Source of the DNA: Sanderia malayensis
Taxonomy: Eukaryota; Cnidaria; Scyphozoa; Semaeostomeae; Pelagiidae
DNA length: 64,000 nucleotides
NCBI GenBank assembly: GCA_013076295.1
Contig: RQOL01000828.1
Span: forward strand, 2,852,001-2,916,000
Direction of reading: 5' to 3'
A program made the translations under genes and the position numbers. Of this stretch, positions 11,001 through 20,470 are shown one piece after another. The notes under the pieces are model-generated. The model ran no database searches, had not been told where the DNA came from, and saw nothing but the letters and a program-made list of their open reading frames with translations. The first letter of the stretch is position 1; every line of letters starts with the position of its first letter.

Positions 11001-12864
11001 AACTCAGCTTTCTCTGAGCCCTGGAACAGTTAAATACATATATTAAAGCTTATGCAGAATCAAAATGTACAGAAAATTATGAAAACATGTTACTAGAACA
11101 TACAACAAAAATTGTTAAAAAATTAAGATACCCTCTTTTCTTTCAAGCGTTGTCTTAGGTAATCTATGTGTCCTTTGAATGCATTGTTCCAACTGAAATA
11201 AAGAGGCAAATATCAAGTAAATAAAGATTAATGATAGAAAATAGAAAAAACCCTCTTCAAGTAAACATTTAAAGACTTACAGTTCTAATTCAACTTTTCT
11301 GTCCAGTGCATATTGAAGGTCAGAAAGTAGTATTGTCTTATAGATGTTTTGCAGACTGCAAAAGAAAAATCAGACTTTGTCAAACAAAATAATAACAAAC
11401 TTGAAAGTGAAATTGATTCACTTGATTATGAACGCACGCATGTGAATTTTATTAATTAAGTAAGAAGAGAATAATAAACTTACTTTTTACATGTAACATA
11501 TTCGTCAGAGAAATAGTCTGTAGTTTCTAAAAACTTCCCTGAAAATAAGAAAAATATGATAAGAAAATGAGAATGAATTTTGGTTGGATGTTATTCATTT
11601 ATTACCTTACATTATAATGTGTGGTTGAGTGTTATAAAGGTATAATTTTTGATAATATGAAAATTATGTAAAATACCAGAGATGTTTGCTTTCAAACCTT
11701 CAGCTTGCCTGTTGAAAAATAACATAAAACTGAAAGATCTATAAATCTATAATCTCAAAAAACAAACGCGATGCTTTTGATTTGAGATAAATTAAAAAAT
11801 ATATCAAAACTCGAGAAAAGATTTAAGTATGTGAAGATACACGTTTTTTTTTTTATAAGAAACCTGGCTCAAGGCCTAGTAGTAAAAGTTTCTTAATTTT
11901 TAGCCACATTTTAGTTCTAAAAGTTTCTTAAAAGTTTCTTAATCTAATGAGCACGAAGTTCCAGTGAAAACGAAGAAAAAACGTGGATGTGGCAAAATAT
12001 CGGTATTATATCAAAGAAAAATCGTCAATGCGAAAAATCGTCATGTGGAGCCGACAATGTTATGCTTAGCACATAAAACATACTTACTGTAGTTGACATT
12101 TGCTAAATCCGTAAAGGGAAAACGTGTTTCCGAAATTTCTAATGTTTCTTAGATATTTCCTTGTAGTTCTAAAAGTTTCTTAAATTTTAGAGCGTCTAGA
12201 TCTAGGTTTCTTATAAACCGGTTTCTTATAAAAAAAAAAGCGTGTAATGTCAATGTCACATGACATAGTGAACAATGACATCATTTCTGTATTAGTAACA
12301 ATAATATTAAATGTTGGAGTCAAATAATAAGCACTTCCAGTGCTTTCAAATAAAACTGCATCTTAAATAAATGAAAAGCTTTTTAGAATAATACTGTTTT
12401 ATTCTTTAGAATGTGGCATTGTTCGGAGGTCAAAATGGTTATGAACTTTTGCATTTGAGGGAGTCACGGAACGACGAAACAAAAAATAACAAAAAGTTCG
12501 ACGTAAAATTATGACAAAGCAACTAATTTAACACCGTAATACTGAAGATCTACTGTCCCTCTATAAAAACAAGGGCTTCTAAAAAATCCTAACACGCCAA
12601 AAACATAAGCAGTCTATAACCTGCAGGAGAGTGTAGAGAAATGAAATAAGTTTGACAGGCCATCAGAGGAACCGACAACTATTATCATCTCGTCTAATAT
12701 ATTAAAACTTTCAGGTTTTATGCGCAATGTGATAAACATATACATAGATAAAGATACAGTAAGCAGGCAACATTGCTAAATAGACGTAATTGATGCTATA
12801 TGAAAGAGTAAACTTACCTAAATAGTTGAGCATTTGCAGCACTTGACGCGGCTGCAGACACCAT
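5008..12864 (-). CDS. SMG7: SMG7 nonsense-mediated decay factor, about 24 exons
   Basis: SMG7 binds phosphorylated UPF1 through a 14-3-3-like/TPR N-terminal domain and recruits decay enzymes in nonsense-mediated mRNA decay. The start codon is 12862-12864. The N-terminal pieces match the family in order: ANAQLFRQAEGLKANIS, DLQYALDRKVELELWNNAFK, the repeat segment CLVHLGDLARYKNDINQAE, GQPYNQLAIIASSKGEHLKA and QNPFPAAVSNLQKTL. The exon at 8322-8642 gives FLPSIKVFSDYI. A Pro/Gln-rich low-complexity region follows (5474-6144), and the 6256-6382 exon has the SYSLFDSTWSAPL box. The last exon (5008-5118) carries the conserved tail SIWSS...LEQLL. Approximate exons: 12818-12864, 11676-11707, 11485-11539, 11281-11356, 11133-11192, 10950-11021, 10581-10658, then onward to 5008. 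The junction between the exons near 10480 and 10280 was not resolved. A tRNA gene and a MITE-like element lie in its introns. Confidence 0.93.
5235..5462. repeat. Degenerate GA-rich tandem repeat in the last SMG7 intron
   Basis: Imperfect repetition of words such as AGAAGCAATAGAAGAA and GGTTGAGGCAATAGAA fills the intron between the last two SMG7 exons. On the minus strand it is C/T-rich, effectively a very long polypyrimidine tract before the acceptor at 5119. Frames crossing it encode only Leu/Phe/Ser/Cys runs and are not genes. Confidence 0.65.
7261..7356. repeat. 48-bp tandem duplication in an SMG7 intron
   Basis: Two adjacent 48-bp copies beginning TAAGTGA(A/G)TTC share the block GAATTCGAATTGGGTTGAAA and differ at only a few bases. 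They lie in the intron between the exons near 7.0 and 7.5 kb and do not touch a splice site. Confidence 0.8.
10751..10822 (-). tRNA. tRNA-His (anticodon GTG)
   Basis: On the minus strand the segment folds as a complete cloverleaf: acceptor stem GCCGTGA pairing with TCACGGC, D-arm within TCGTATAGTGGTTAGTACA, anticodon stem-loop TTGCG-TTGTGGC-CGCAA with anticodon GTG, and T-arm CCTGG pairing around GGTTCGAATCC. The discriminator base is A at 10751. There is no intron and no encoded CCA. The internal A and B boxes look intact. It lies inside an SMG7 intron (between the exons near 10.6 and 11.0 kb) on the same strand as SMG7. An expressed gene is more likely than a SINE head, because the fold is perfect and no SINE tail is visible. 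Confidence 0.93.
11840..12244. mobile_element. MITE-like element, T-rich terminal inverted repeats, TA target duplication
   Basis: The left end starts CACG then a T run and ATAAGAAACC. The right end is the reverse complement, GGTTTCTTAT, an A run and GCGTG. TA dinucleotides flank both ends (11838-11839 and 12245-12246). The roughly 405-bp body has no coding region but repeats the word AAAGTTTCTTAA several times. It lies in SMG7 intron 1. Ends and size match the element at 25.9 kb, so both are probably non-autonomous members of one DNA-transposon family; TA duplications fit Tc1/mariner-type transposition. Confidence 0.8.
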
Positions 12865-13097
12865 TTTTAGTAAAGCTTCTTCCCTCACATCCCTGTGCTG
12901 TGGTAGAAAATAATGCTTGCGCAAACAATTCAACTCAATGACGTCAAAGAACTCAAAAACAAAAGAAAAGAACGTCTCGCTTGAAAAAGAACCCCAAAAG
13001 GGGGGAATGGGAGCTCAAAACGTTTTTTGTAGCAAGCCCTGTTACATACACTACCCTCGTGTTACAAAGCACGTCTTTGGAAGTCTCTTTTTGATTA

Positions 13098-13347
13098 CCG
13101 TATTTCCTCGATTAAACGCCCCGCGGCGTTTTTTAATCTTGGCACTTTTTGAGGGGGCGCCTAATCGAGGGGGGCCATTATTCGAGGGGGGGGCGTTTAT
13201 TAGAAAGTACAAGATCACAGGCTCTGCCATTGGGTCCAGAAAAAAGAAAATGGTTTAGTTGAGCCTTGCTTTATCGAGCAACAACGTAGAAAATGAAAGT
13301 CGCCATGGTTTTGCACAAAGAGGGGGCGTTTAATCAAGGAAATACGG
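13098..13347. mobile_element. 250-bp inverted-repeat element with TA duplication
   Basis: The left terminus CCGTATTTCCTCGATTAAAC plus GCCCC is mirrored at the right by GGGGGCG and TTTAATCAAGGAAATACGG, with TA immediately outside both ends (13096-13097 and 13348-13349). The inside is G/C-rich with further GGGGGCG words and no transposase. It lies between the divergent 5' ends of SMG7 and the membrane-protein gene. Weaker relics with similar GCGCCCC/GGGGCG words occur near 32.7 and 42.9 kb. Confidence 0.85.
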
Positions 13348-14292
13348 TATTCCTAGTATTGCTCATCGGTATTGCCACTGGGAATAATCAAAAATACACC
13401 TTTCCATTCAATGTTTTGAGAGTATCGCAAAATCAATTAATATGAAACGTTTCCACGTTAAATATGGAATTAGCAGAGCCAATACTTGCAAAATATAAGT
13501 TTACCACATTTCGAGCATATTCTCGTTATCAACTAAAGTCAAATACTTAATTACTTGATAACGAGCAAGTACTTGATTTGACTTGATAGCAAGCTACATA
13601 TATGCCCAAAACATCGTAAATATATATGGTTTGCATTTGTTAGCATTAATTGATACATTTTTGGGGTTCATGTGGGGTTTAAACGAGTTTGAAGAAACTC
13701 TCGTTTGTACTATTGTGGGTTTTGCAAATATCTTAATGTTCATTTTTTGAAAACTGAAAGGTAGGTTACAGAACAGTCGGTTTCTTTTTGTCTGGACTCC
13801 GCAGCGCAACGAAAACAACAAAAGAGGAGTTAATAAGCACATCTAGCGATTAGTCTTGCTTCTTGCTTCAAAATCAGATAAATTAGAGTCCTCTGTTGTT
13901 TTTAGGTGATTTTGACAACAAACAAATAAAGGTATGTATTCGTCTAATATCAAACAACAATGTGTGTATGACATGCAGGCTTTGTTTTTGTGCATCTTAT
14001 ATCAAATCGCTCATCTGTATCTATTGAAATTTAGCAGACGTGCAGGCTGCTGACAAACACTGAGCTTGAATCAGTTTATAACAGCATGTTAGAAGGAGGG
14101 GTTTGTGGGATGATATTATCAAATCAATCGAATCGAAATTACTTCAATTGTTTAGCTTTGTTGTTAACTGCAAATGGTCTGCTCTGAACAGGTTATACAT
14201 ATACTCTTTGTCAGAAACGTTGGAGTTGAAAACTTCTGGCTTGCTCCTTCTTGGGTTCAAATACATGTGAAAGAAATTGGTGAAGATAAAGA
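13348..14292. other. AT-rich upstream region of the membrane-protein gene
   Basis: No gene is supported. The stretch contains scattered short direct repeats such as ACTTGATAACGAGCAAGTACTTGAT near 13550 but no long frame. It separates the inverted-repeat element from the intronless gene starting at 14293 and presumably holds that gene's promoter. No TATA box was identified with confidence. Confidence 0.5.
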
Positions 14293-16164
14293 ATGAAGTC
14301 AATAAGAAAAAAGATGACATTAGGCCGCCATAGCCAAAGTACCCCAGAGACACCATTGATCTCGAGCAGCCCTGAGGACAATCATAATTATACAATGCAG
14401 GCAGTAGCACCGAAAAAAAAGACGTTCAGTGTCAGCAGCAATGAAGCTGCAGAAAGCGATGTTTTTCCACCACCACAACAGCAGCAAAGAGATAGGAACT
14501 TTTCTCGGTCATCAACCATCGGAGGATCAGGTCGTTTCAGCAGACCAAAGTCACCCGGATCTCCTCCTGGTGCAGTGCCAGACATTGAGGTACAATTCCA
14601 GGGCGGATACCAACAGGAACAGCCTTGGGTGAAGGATGCAAGAAAACAGAGTTCCAGAGAGCCGATAATTAATCCGGATGCGGAAACTGTATTTGGTTTG
14701 TTTACAGTTTGTTTTGACAAGAGCTGGTCAAGTGGCCTGTGGCAAAGTTCTCTTGCAGTGCTGATTTTCCTCTGTTTGCCGTCGGTTTTATTCGCCATCG
14801 TCGGGCTGTGTTTCTTGTATTGTGCGATAATTCCCCAACTCGGCCGATCGGTAAGCGAGAAACGAAAACTTCGCTTATACATGGCCACGTTCGTCGTTGC
14901 CATCTTACTCAGCCTTGTAAAAGACAGCATAATAGCGATGACTATTGTTTCTGTACAACTCAATGTAACTGTTACGATTTACGTTTTATGTTACGCGTTC
15001 ATCCTGCTCTTATCGATCCTGATTTTCGTCGCCATTCCTATCTTTGTTTTCCTGTTCTCCGACGCGAGATTCTCGTACGGCGACGAGGGCCGAGAGGCGT
15101 CGAAAAAATCCCCGAGCAATAAACTTGCCAACGATTTCTTGAAAGAAAATTTGCACGGATTGCACGATGTCAGAAATACGAAGAGCGTATTCAGACATTT
15201 CACATCAAGGGTGCCAACATATGCATTTGTAATTGTCATTCTTGTGGTTGTGGTTTTGTGTATTTTCAGAAATTTCATCCCCTGGATCCTGATCAAAGCT
15301 CATCAAGACAACCAACAGCCAACCACAAGCATTTTCAATACCACTAATCAACCAATCAACAACACAATGGCATCAAATACAACCATTCCAATTGCTGTTG
15401 GCAACACTTCGGAGGTCGTTAAAGATGTCATTCTAGGACTATCGAGTTTGAATGCATTTATGATGTCCCTTACAATATCCTTTGTGTTCGCTGTTGCCCT
15501 TATATGGCAGATGATGATGGCGAACGCGTGGAAGGAGTTTTCAGATTCATTGCAACAGAAATCGCAATTGATTTCTGCGGGCTGTGACGGAATTATAGCT
15601 TGGTGGCGCGTCTATCAGACACTGAAATTCCTCACATGGTCAGCGGGTTCTCCTGTTGGATACCTGCGTTTGTTTATTGAAACGTATTTCCAGATTGCAG
15701 TTGCTGTTTTGTCGATTGCAATGTTCTCAAGTGGACCGATTACCAGTCATGCGCAGAAGACCGACATCTGTTTGATGGTCGTCGACTGCCTCTTGTTGAT
15801 TAGCGGCCTCTTAATCGTGTGGGCTGTGTCGTTCGTTATATCAAGCAGACAAAATAGTCTGCCGAGCCAGTTGAGTTTGATCCGACTCAACATGACAGAA
15901 GAGCTGGGTAAGTACTCTATCAATCAAGGAAACGAGGCGGAAAGAACAGAGGGGGAATATCAGGCCCACCTCAAGAAATTCAAAGGCCGAAATTTGAAAG
16001 CCAGTGTCTTTATTCTTCAAGATTTGGTTCCTGTAATTAAAGATCTTGAATCAAGCTCAGTGTACTTTGTCAAAGTACTTTTTGCTGTTATTATTTTCGT
16101 AATTGGTATTGTATCATCAGGGTTATCTATAAAGAAACTAATGCGCTTGTCATTTGCGTATTGA
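14293..16164 (+). CDS. Intronless multi-pass membrane protein, unrecognised, 623 aa
   Basis: I do not recognise this protein. One uninterrupted frame of 623 codons runs from ATG at 14293 to TGA, while most neighbours have many introns. Residues 1-150 are hydrophilic and presumably cytosolic, rich in Ser/Pro/Gln with a PPPQQQQ run. About eight hydrophobic segments follow, near residues 152-176, 195-217, 224-255, 306-335, 378-410, 456-482, 491-518 and 590-613. The loop at about 336-375 is Asn/Thr-rich with many N-x-S/T sites, which suggests it is extracellular. The length, lone exon and layout recall chemoreceptor-like or channel-like orphan proteins, but no diagnostic motif was seen. A retrogene origin is possible. 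Alternative ATGs at 14314 and 14395 would shorten the N-terminus only. Confidence 0.85.
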   Translation: MKSIRKKMTLGRHSQSTPETPLISSSPEDNHNYTMQAVAPKKKTFSVSSNEAAESDVFPPPQQQQRDRNFSRSSTIGGSGRFSRPKSPGSPPGAVPDIEVQFQGGYQQEQPWVKDARKQSSREPIINPDAETVFGLFTVCFDKSWSSGLWQSSLAVLIFLCLPSVLFAIVGLCFLYCAIIPQLGRSVSEKRKLRLYMATFVVAILLSLVKDSIIAMTIVSVQLNVTVTIYVLCYAFILLLSILIFVAIPIFVFLFSDARFSYGDEGREASKKSPSNKLANDFLKENLHGLHDVRNTKSVFRHFTSRVPTYAFVIVILVVVVLCIFRNFIPWILIKAHQDNQQPTTSIFNTTNQPINNTMASNTTIPIAVGNTSEVVKDVILGLSSLNAFMMSLTISFVFAVALIWQMMMANAWKEFSDSLQQKSQLISAGCDGIIAWWRVYQTLKFLTWSAGSPVGYLRLFIETYFQIAVAVLSIAMFSSGPITSHAQKTDICLMVVDCLLLISGLLIVWAVSFVISSRQNSLPSQLSLIRLNMTEELGKYSINQGNEAERTEGEYQAHLKKFKGRNLKASVFILQDLVPVIKDLESSSVYFVKVLFAVIIFVIGIVSSGLSIKKLMRLSFAY

Positions 16165-16732
16165 AAAACGTCATCCTAAACTCAACTGTATTAGTTTATT
16201 AAATTTTTAAACAGAAATTCCGGGAATTAATTTCTTTCTGCTTTATTTGTTGACTTTTACTTCTTTCCCAGGTAACAATTTGCTTGCAACATTTGGTTAA
16301 AGCCATTTTTTCGCTTTTGATCGTATTCAAATTATTTCATTCAAATTTCGTTTATTCAATTTCATTAAATAGTTATAATGAACGTTGTTTTCACAGAAAA
16401 ACAATTCGCAATCTTTTTCAAATATTTATACGTATTTAATCATGCCAATCTTGAGCATTTTTTATTTCTCATGTATTTACAGTAAATTTTAATTGCATTT
16501 AAGTTGCTAGCCGCTTTTATATTCTCATTTAAGTATATTAAAATTTTGCTAATTTCATGTAATGCAATGAGCGTTGTTTTTACAATATGACAAGACATTT
16601 TTTTGCTGACCGCGTTATGATACCGAGGTTGCACGTGTAATGTTTCTTTGAAGGAAGTAAATGCTTCATAATCATCTAAGTTACATTTGGAGGATTAATT
16701 AATTTTCAACTTTCAGAACTTCACGGTTGGCA
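16165..16732. other. AT-rich intergenic spacer before KDM8
   Basis: About 570 bp of low-GC DNA with no supported coding region. A TTTCAG at 16711-16716, just before the KDM8 start codon, resembles a splice acceptor, so an untranslated first exon of KDM8 may lie in or beyond this spacer. Confidence 0.5.
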
Positions 16733-18221
16733 ATGAAACATAAATTGGCAGAAAAGATCAAACAGTTGATATTTAATCTCTCATCTGACCGGCAGCATGC
16801 ATCAAAACTTGGGCTTCCAGCTTGCCCCGTTGATTTAATTCGAGATGGCCTAACCAAACTAGACTGTGGAGATGTTTTATGGCTGCTGGAGAAAGGGTGG
16901 AAAAAATTTGACAATGAAGATTACGAAGAAGGCTTGAATTGCGCGCAAATATCTTTAGACTTTGTATGGGAGAAGTTGAATACAGGTTATTGGAAGGACG
17001 TCGATGTAAAATGGAGGGAGGCGTACACTGTTGCTTCGCTGTTGAAGGTTTTGTGTTTGATAGGAAAAGAAGATAACACAGAGCATGTGTTTAAAACATG
17101 TGATATGGGTTTGTTGATGGGTGCTCCAATTTTAGATAATATATTGTCAAGAATTGTTGAAATGATCCAAGGAGATTTGCCTCAAAAGAAAAGAACTAGT
17201 AAAATGCAAAAATTAGAATTGCCCACCACAGTGGATGAAACGCGAAGTGGAAATGTTGATGAAGCAACTTTGAAATGTGGTTTGGATCAATTAGATTCAG
17301 AAAATTTAGATTGTGGGCATGATAGAACTGGTGCTTGTAATACACGAAGGACAAAATGCAACACAATGGGCAACATAGTTTTAGATGAAGAGAAACAGAT
17401 TCCAAGAGTTTCTGCACCATCATTGCACACATTCCAAATGACATACATGGAATCAGAAAACCCTGTTGTGATCACAAACGCAATGGAACATTGGCCATCG
17501 ATGACCAAAAGAAGATGGAACATAGAATACATCAGATCCAAAGCAGGATACCGAACTGTACCAATAGAAATAGGAGACAGGTACACATCTAATGACTGGA
17601 CACAGAAATTATTATCAATAAATGAGTTCATTGAAATGTTCATCGAAAATCCCAAAAAGGACAGAAAAGGATACCTCGCCCAGCATCAGTTATTTGATCA
17701 AATTCCGGAATTGAGATCAGATATTTGCATACCTGATTACTGTTGCTTGGGTGGAGATGATGATGATGTGAAGATCAATGCTTGGTTTGGACCTGGGGGC
17801 ACAATATCACCCCTACATCAAGACCCCTATGAGAATATCTTTGCACAAGTGGTTGGGGAGAAGTACATTCGACTTTACGATAGGAAATACAGTAAGCTGG
17901 TATATCCACATGAATCGCATTTGCTTGATAATACAAGCCAGGTAACAGAATTTACTATGGGCGCATTTCGTACTGATGCTTAATGTAACATTATTATTAT
18001 CACTGAAGTAGAGTTTAGTGATTTGTGCTCTTTGAAAATGATTTTTACTTTTTCAGGTTGATGTAGAAAATCCAGACATCCAGAAGTTTCCATTGTTTGC
18101 CGAAGCTCCTTATACCGAGTCTGTTATAAGAGAAGGAGAATTGTTGTACATACCTGCAAAGTGCTGGCATTATGTTCGTTCTTTATCCTTGAGTTTTTCT
18201 GTTAGTTTCTGGTGGTCATAA
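16733..18221 (+). CDS. KDM8: JmjC-domain protein KDM8/JMJD5, 2 coding exons
   Basis: KDM8 is an Fe(II)/2-oxoglutarate oxygenase, described as an arginyl C-3 hydroxylase and histone-tail-acting enzyme of the nucleus. Exons 16733-17941 and 18057-18221 give 457 residues against about 416 in human. Residues 1-180 form the helical N-terminal region, followed by a variable linker. The cupin domain starts near [13 protein letters not shown]. The iron ligands are visible as the H-x-D of [14 protein letters not shown] in exon 1 and the later His of [20 protein letters not shown] in exon 2. The family's terminal FWWS is present. The start is ATG 16733; an upstream TTG in the same frame is not credible. 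The 3' part of exon 2 and its downstream DNA are duplicated about 1.9 kb away. Confidence 0.95.
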
Positions 18222-18887
18222 GAACAAAGACATCCAGTTTAGTTCTGTATGTTGATTAATCTTTAACAAAGATATGTTAACAAGATAAATCTTTGTCATT
18301 AATTTAAATATACTTAAATTGAAACTGCTGTATTTGTAAGGTCGCTAGATTCAAGGTTTGCGCTTCAGGTATTTATGCTAGAGAGATCAGATAACTTTTT
18401 TCCTCTGCAGGAACCCATGGTGAACTGGAATATCTAAACGAATTCGAAAAATTTAAAATAGCTATCTGCGGGCGATCTGGGTCAACTAATATTTGAACCA
18501 AGTTTAAATAGCTATCCGCGGGAAATCTGGGTCCACGAACCACTACTCCTAGGGAGCTGGGAATTGTCTCAACGTGATCAGTACGACCTATTTAGTATAA
18601 ATAGGTCGTACTGATCACTTCATGTATGATAGAAAGTTTAAACTAGCTGTTAACATTGTTAAAATGAGTGCTGCTGTGATGTAAAACCAATAATCAAATC
18701 GTACTAGTGGTTTTCGCTCAGAAATAAGAAACATAACTTTGACCTTATGATATTCTCTTCGGCTGGGAAGCGCTGCTGTAGACTAACGGTAACTTACCTG
18801 CACACTAACCTCAAGACCACTGGTTCAAAACCTGATAAGGACATTTAGTTTGTGTTTTGATCAATTTGTAATTTAAATTTCCTAAAA
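18222..18887. repeat. Repeat-rich tract downstream of KDM8
   Basis: The tract contains two copies of a word close to TAGCTATCCGCGGG(N)ATCTGGGTC (near 18460 and 18510), more copies of which occur at about 19745 and 19925. It also has a perfect palindrome at 18575-18617 and a weak tRNA-like segment near 18770-18840 with a degenerate B box GGTTCAAAACC. There is no coding potential. It looks like a nest of short interspersed elements. Confidence 0.55.
18575..18617. repeat. Perfect inverted repeat with 20-bp arms
   Basis: TGATCAGTACGACCTATTTA at 18575-18594 is followed by a 3-base spacer and its exact reverse complement at 18598-18617. A single-arm relative (TGATCAGTAGGACCTGTTTA) occurs near 19810 and a weaker one near 23737. 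The palindrome therefore arose inside a dispersed repeat, probably by inverted duplication. Confidence 0.85.
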
Positions 18888-19640
18888 GTGGGCGTGTATG
18901 CGCAGTGCCATATATAGTCTACTGCGCAGGAGTATGCCCGACGTAATACCACTGACACTGTATGGTGTATCAGTCAGGATTAGGGTTAGGGTTAAGGTTA
19001 GGGTTAGGGCTAGAGTGCCGTAAAGGTGGGCGTGTATGCGCAGTGCCATATATAGGCTACTGCGCAGGAGTATGCATGACGTAGTACTACTGACACTGTA
19101 TGGTGTATCAGTTAGGGTTAGGGTTAGTGTTAGGGTTGGGGTTAGGGTTAGGGCTAGAGTGCCGTAAAGGTGGGCGTGTATGCGCAGTGCCATATATAGG
19201 CTACTGCGCAGGAGTATGCATGACGTAGTACTACTGACACTGTATGGTGTATCAGTTAGGGTTAGGGTTAGTGTTAGGGTTAAGGTTAGGGTTAGGGCTA
19301 GAGTGCCGTAAAGGTGGGCGTGTATGCGCAGTGCCATATATAGGCTACTGCGCAGGAGTATGCATGACGTAGTACTACTGACACTGTATGGTGTATCAGT
19401 TAGGGTTAGGGTTAGTGTTAGGGTTAGTGTTAGGGTTGGGGTTAGGGTTAGGGCTAGAGTGCCGTAAAGGTGGGCGTGTATGCGCAGTGCCATATATAGG
19501 CTACTGCGCAGGAGTATGCATGACGTAGTACTACTGACACTGTATGGTGTATCAGTTAGGGTTAGGGTTGGGGCTAGGGTTGGGGCTAGGGTTAGGGCTA
19601 GATTGCCGTAAAGGTGGGCGTGTATGCGCAGTGCCATATA
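18888..19640. repeat. Telomere-like satellite, about 144-bp units
   Basis: Six starts of GTGGGCGTGTATGCGCAGTG occur at 18888, 19026, 19170, 19314, 19470 and 19614. Spacings are 138, 144, 144, 156 and 144 bp, all multiples of six. Each unit joins a roughly 100-bp constant core to a run of TTAGGG-type hexamers with GTTAGT, GGGGCTAGGG and TAAGGT variants. Within the core TGCGCAGT and ACTGCGCA form an inverted pair. A 259-codon minus-strand frame stays open only because unit length is divisible by three; it is not a gene. Confidence 0.92.
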
Positions 19641-19982
19641 TAGAATAACACAGACAAACACACAAACATCCTCACAAGTTTTTTTCTCGAGAAAGACTCG
19701 ATTATATTCTGCTGCGCAGACGCTTCGCTACGCAGCAGCAATAACTATCCGCGGAAAGTCTGGGTCCACGAACCACTACTCCTAGAGAGCTGGGAATTGT
19801 CTCAACGTGATCAGTAGGACCTGTTTAGTATAATTCGACTCCTTGTGAGTAATTTTTCAGTCTATTTCAAAATTTTTTACAAAATTTTTTCAGTACCTAC
19901 TTCATGTATGATAGAAAGTTTAAATAGCTATCCGCGGGTGATCTGGGTCCACTAAGATTGGAACCATTACTCTTAGAGAGCT
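19641..19982. repeat. Dispersed repeat copies between satellite and KDM8 fragment
   Basis: Two further copies of the repeat seen near 18.5 kb: 19741-19830 (ACTATCCGCGG...CTGGGTCCACGAACC) and about 19905-19980 (TAGCTATCCGCGGG...CTGGGTCCACTAAG). Each is followed by AGAGAGCTG words. CTTCATGTATGATAGAAAGT is shared with 18617-18640. No coding potential. Confidence 0.65.
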
Positions 19983-20215
19983 GAAAAGGATACCTTGCCC
20001 AGCTGAGTGTCTTATCAAAGAAGGAGAATTGTTGTACATACCTGCAAAGTGCTGGCATCATATTCGTTCTTTACCCTTGAGTTTTTCTGTTAGTTTCTGG
20101 TGGTCATAAGAACAAAGACATCCAGTTTAGTTCTGTATGTTGATTAATCTTTAACAAAGATATGTTAATAAGATAAATCTTTGTCATTAATTTAAATATC
20201 TACAATTGAAACCGA
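19983..20215 (+). pseudogene. Rearranged partial copy of KDM8
   Basis: From about 20010 to 20212 the sequence repeats KDM8 18121-18322 (end of the last exon plus its 3' flank) with only a handful of changes. The copy keeps an intact frame for [15 protein letters not shown] through the terminal FWWS and stop. Immediately before it, 19983-20003 matches 21 bases of KDM8 exon 1 (17664-17684) with one mismatch, so two distant parts of the gene are joined. Most of the catalytic domain is missing. An alternative terminal exon is conceivable, but no convincing acceptor precedes it. Confidence 0.8.
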
Positions 20216-20470
20216 TGTTACCCAAAATATGTGGCATTGCTATGATTCGTGCCATTCGTAATGACTTGACGAATGCACAAACTTGCATGCTAATTGATGT
20301 ATCATCTAACATATACAACAAAGGCACAACCAATATATATAGTTAATCCTTTGTATAAGAACGTTAGATTATCACTAAATAACATTATAATATTATGATA
20401 TCATAAAAATATTAGTATTATTATATAGAATTTGCTTTGTTTAAAATTAAACTACATTCTCTTACATTTT

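Noticed and set aside
14388..14963. 191-codon minus-strand frame
   Set aside because: Shadow of the intronless membrane-protein gene on the other strand.
18882..19661. 259-codon minus-strand frame
   Set aside because: It lies entirely in the telomere-like satellite and is open only because unit lengths are divisible by three.
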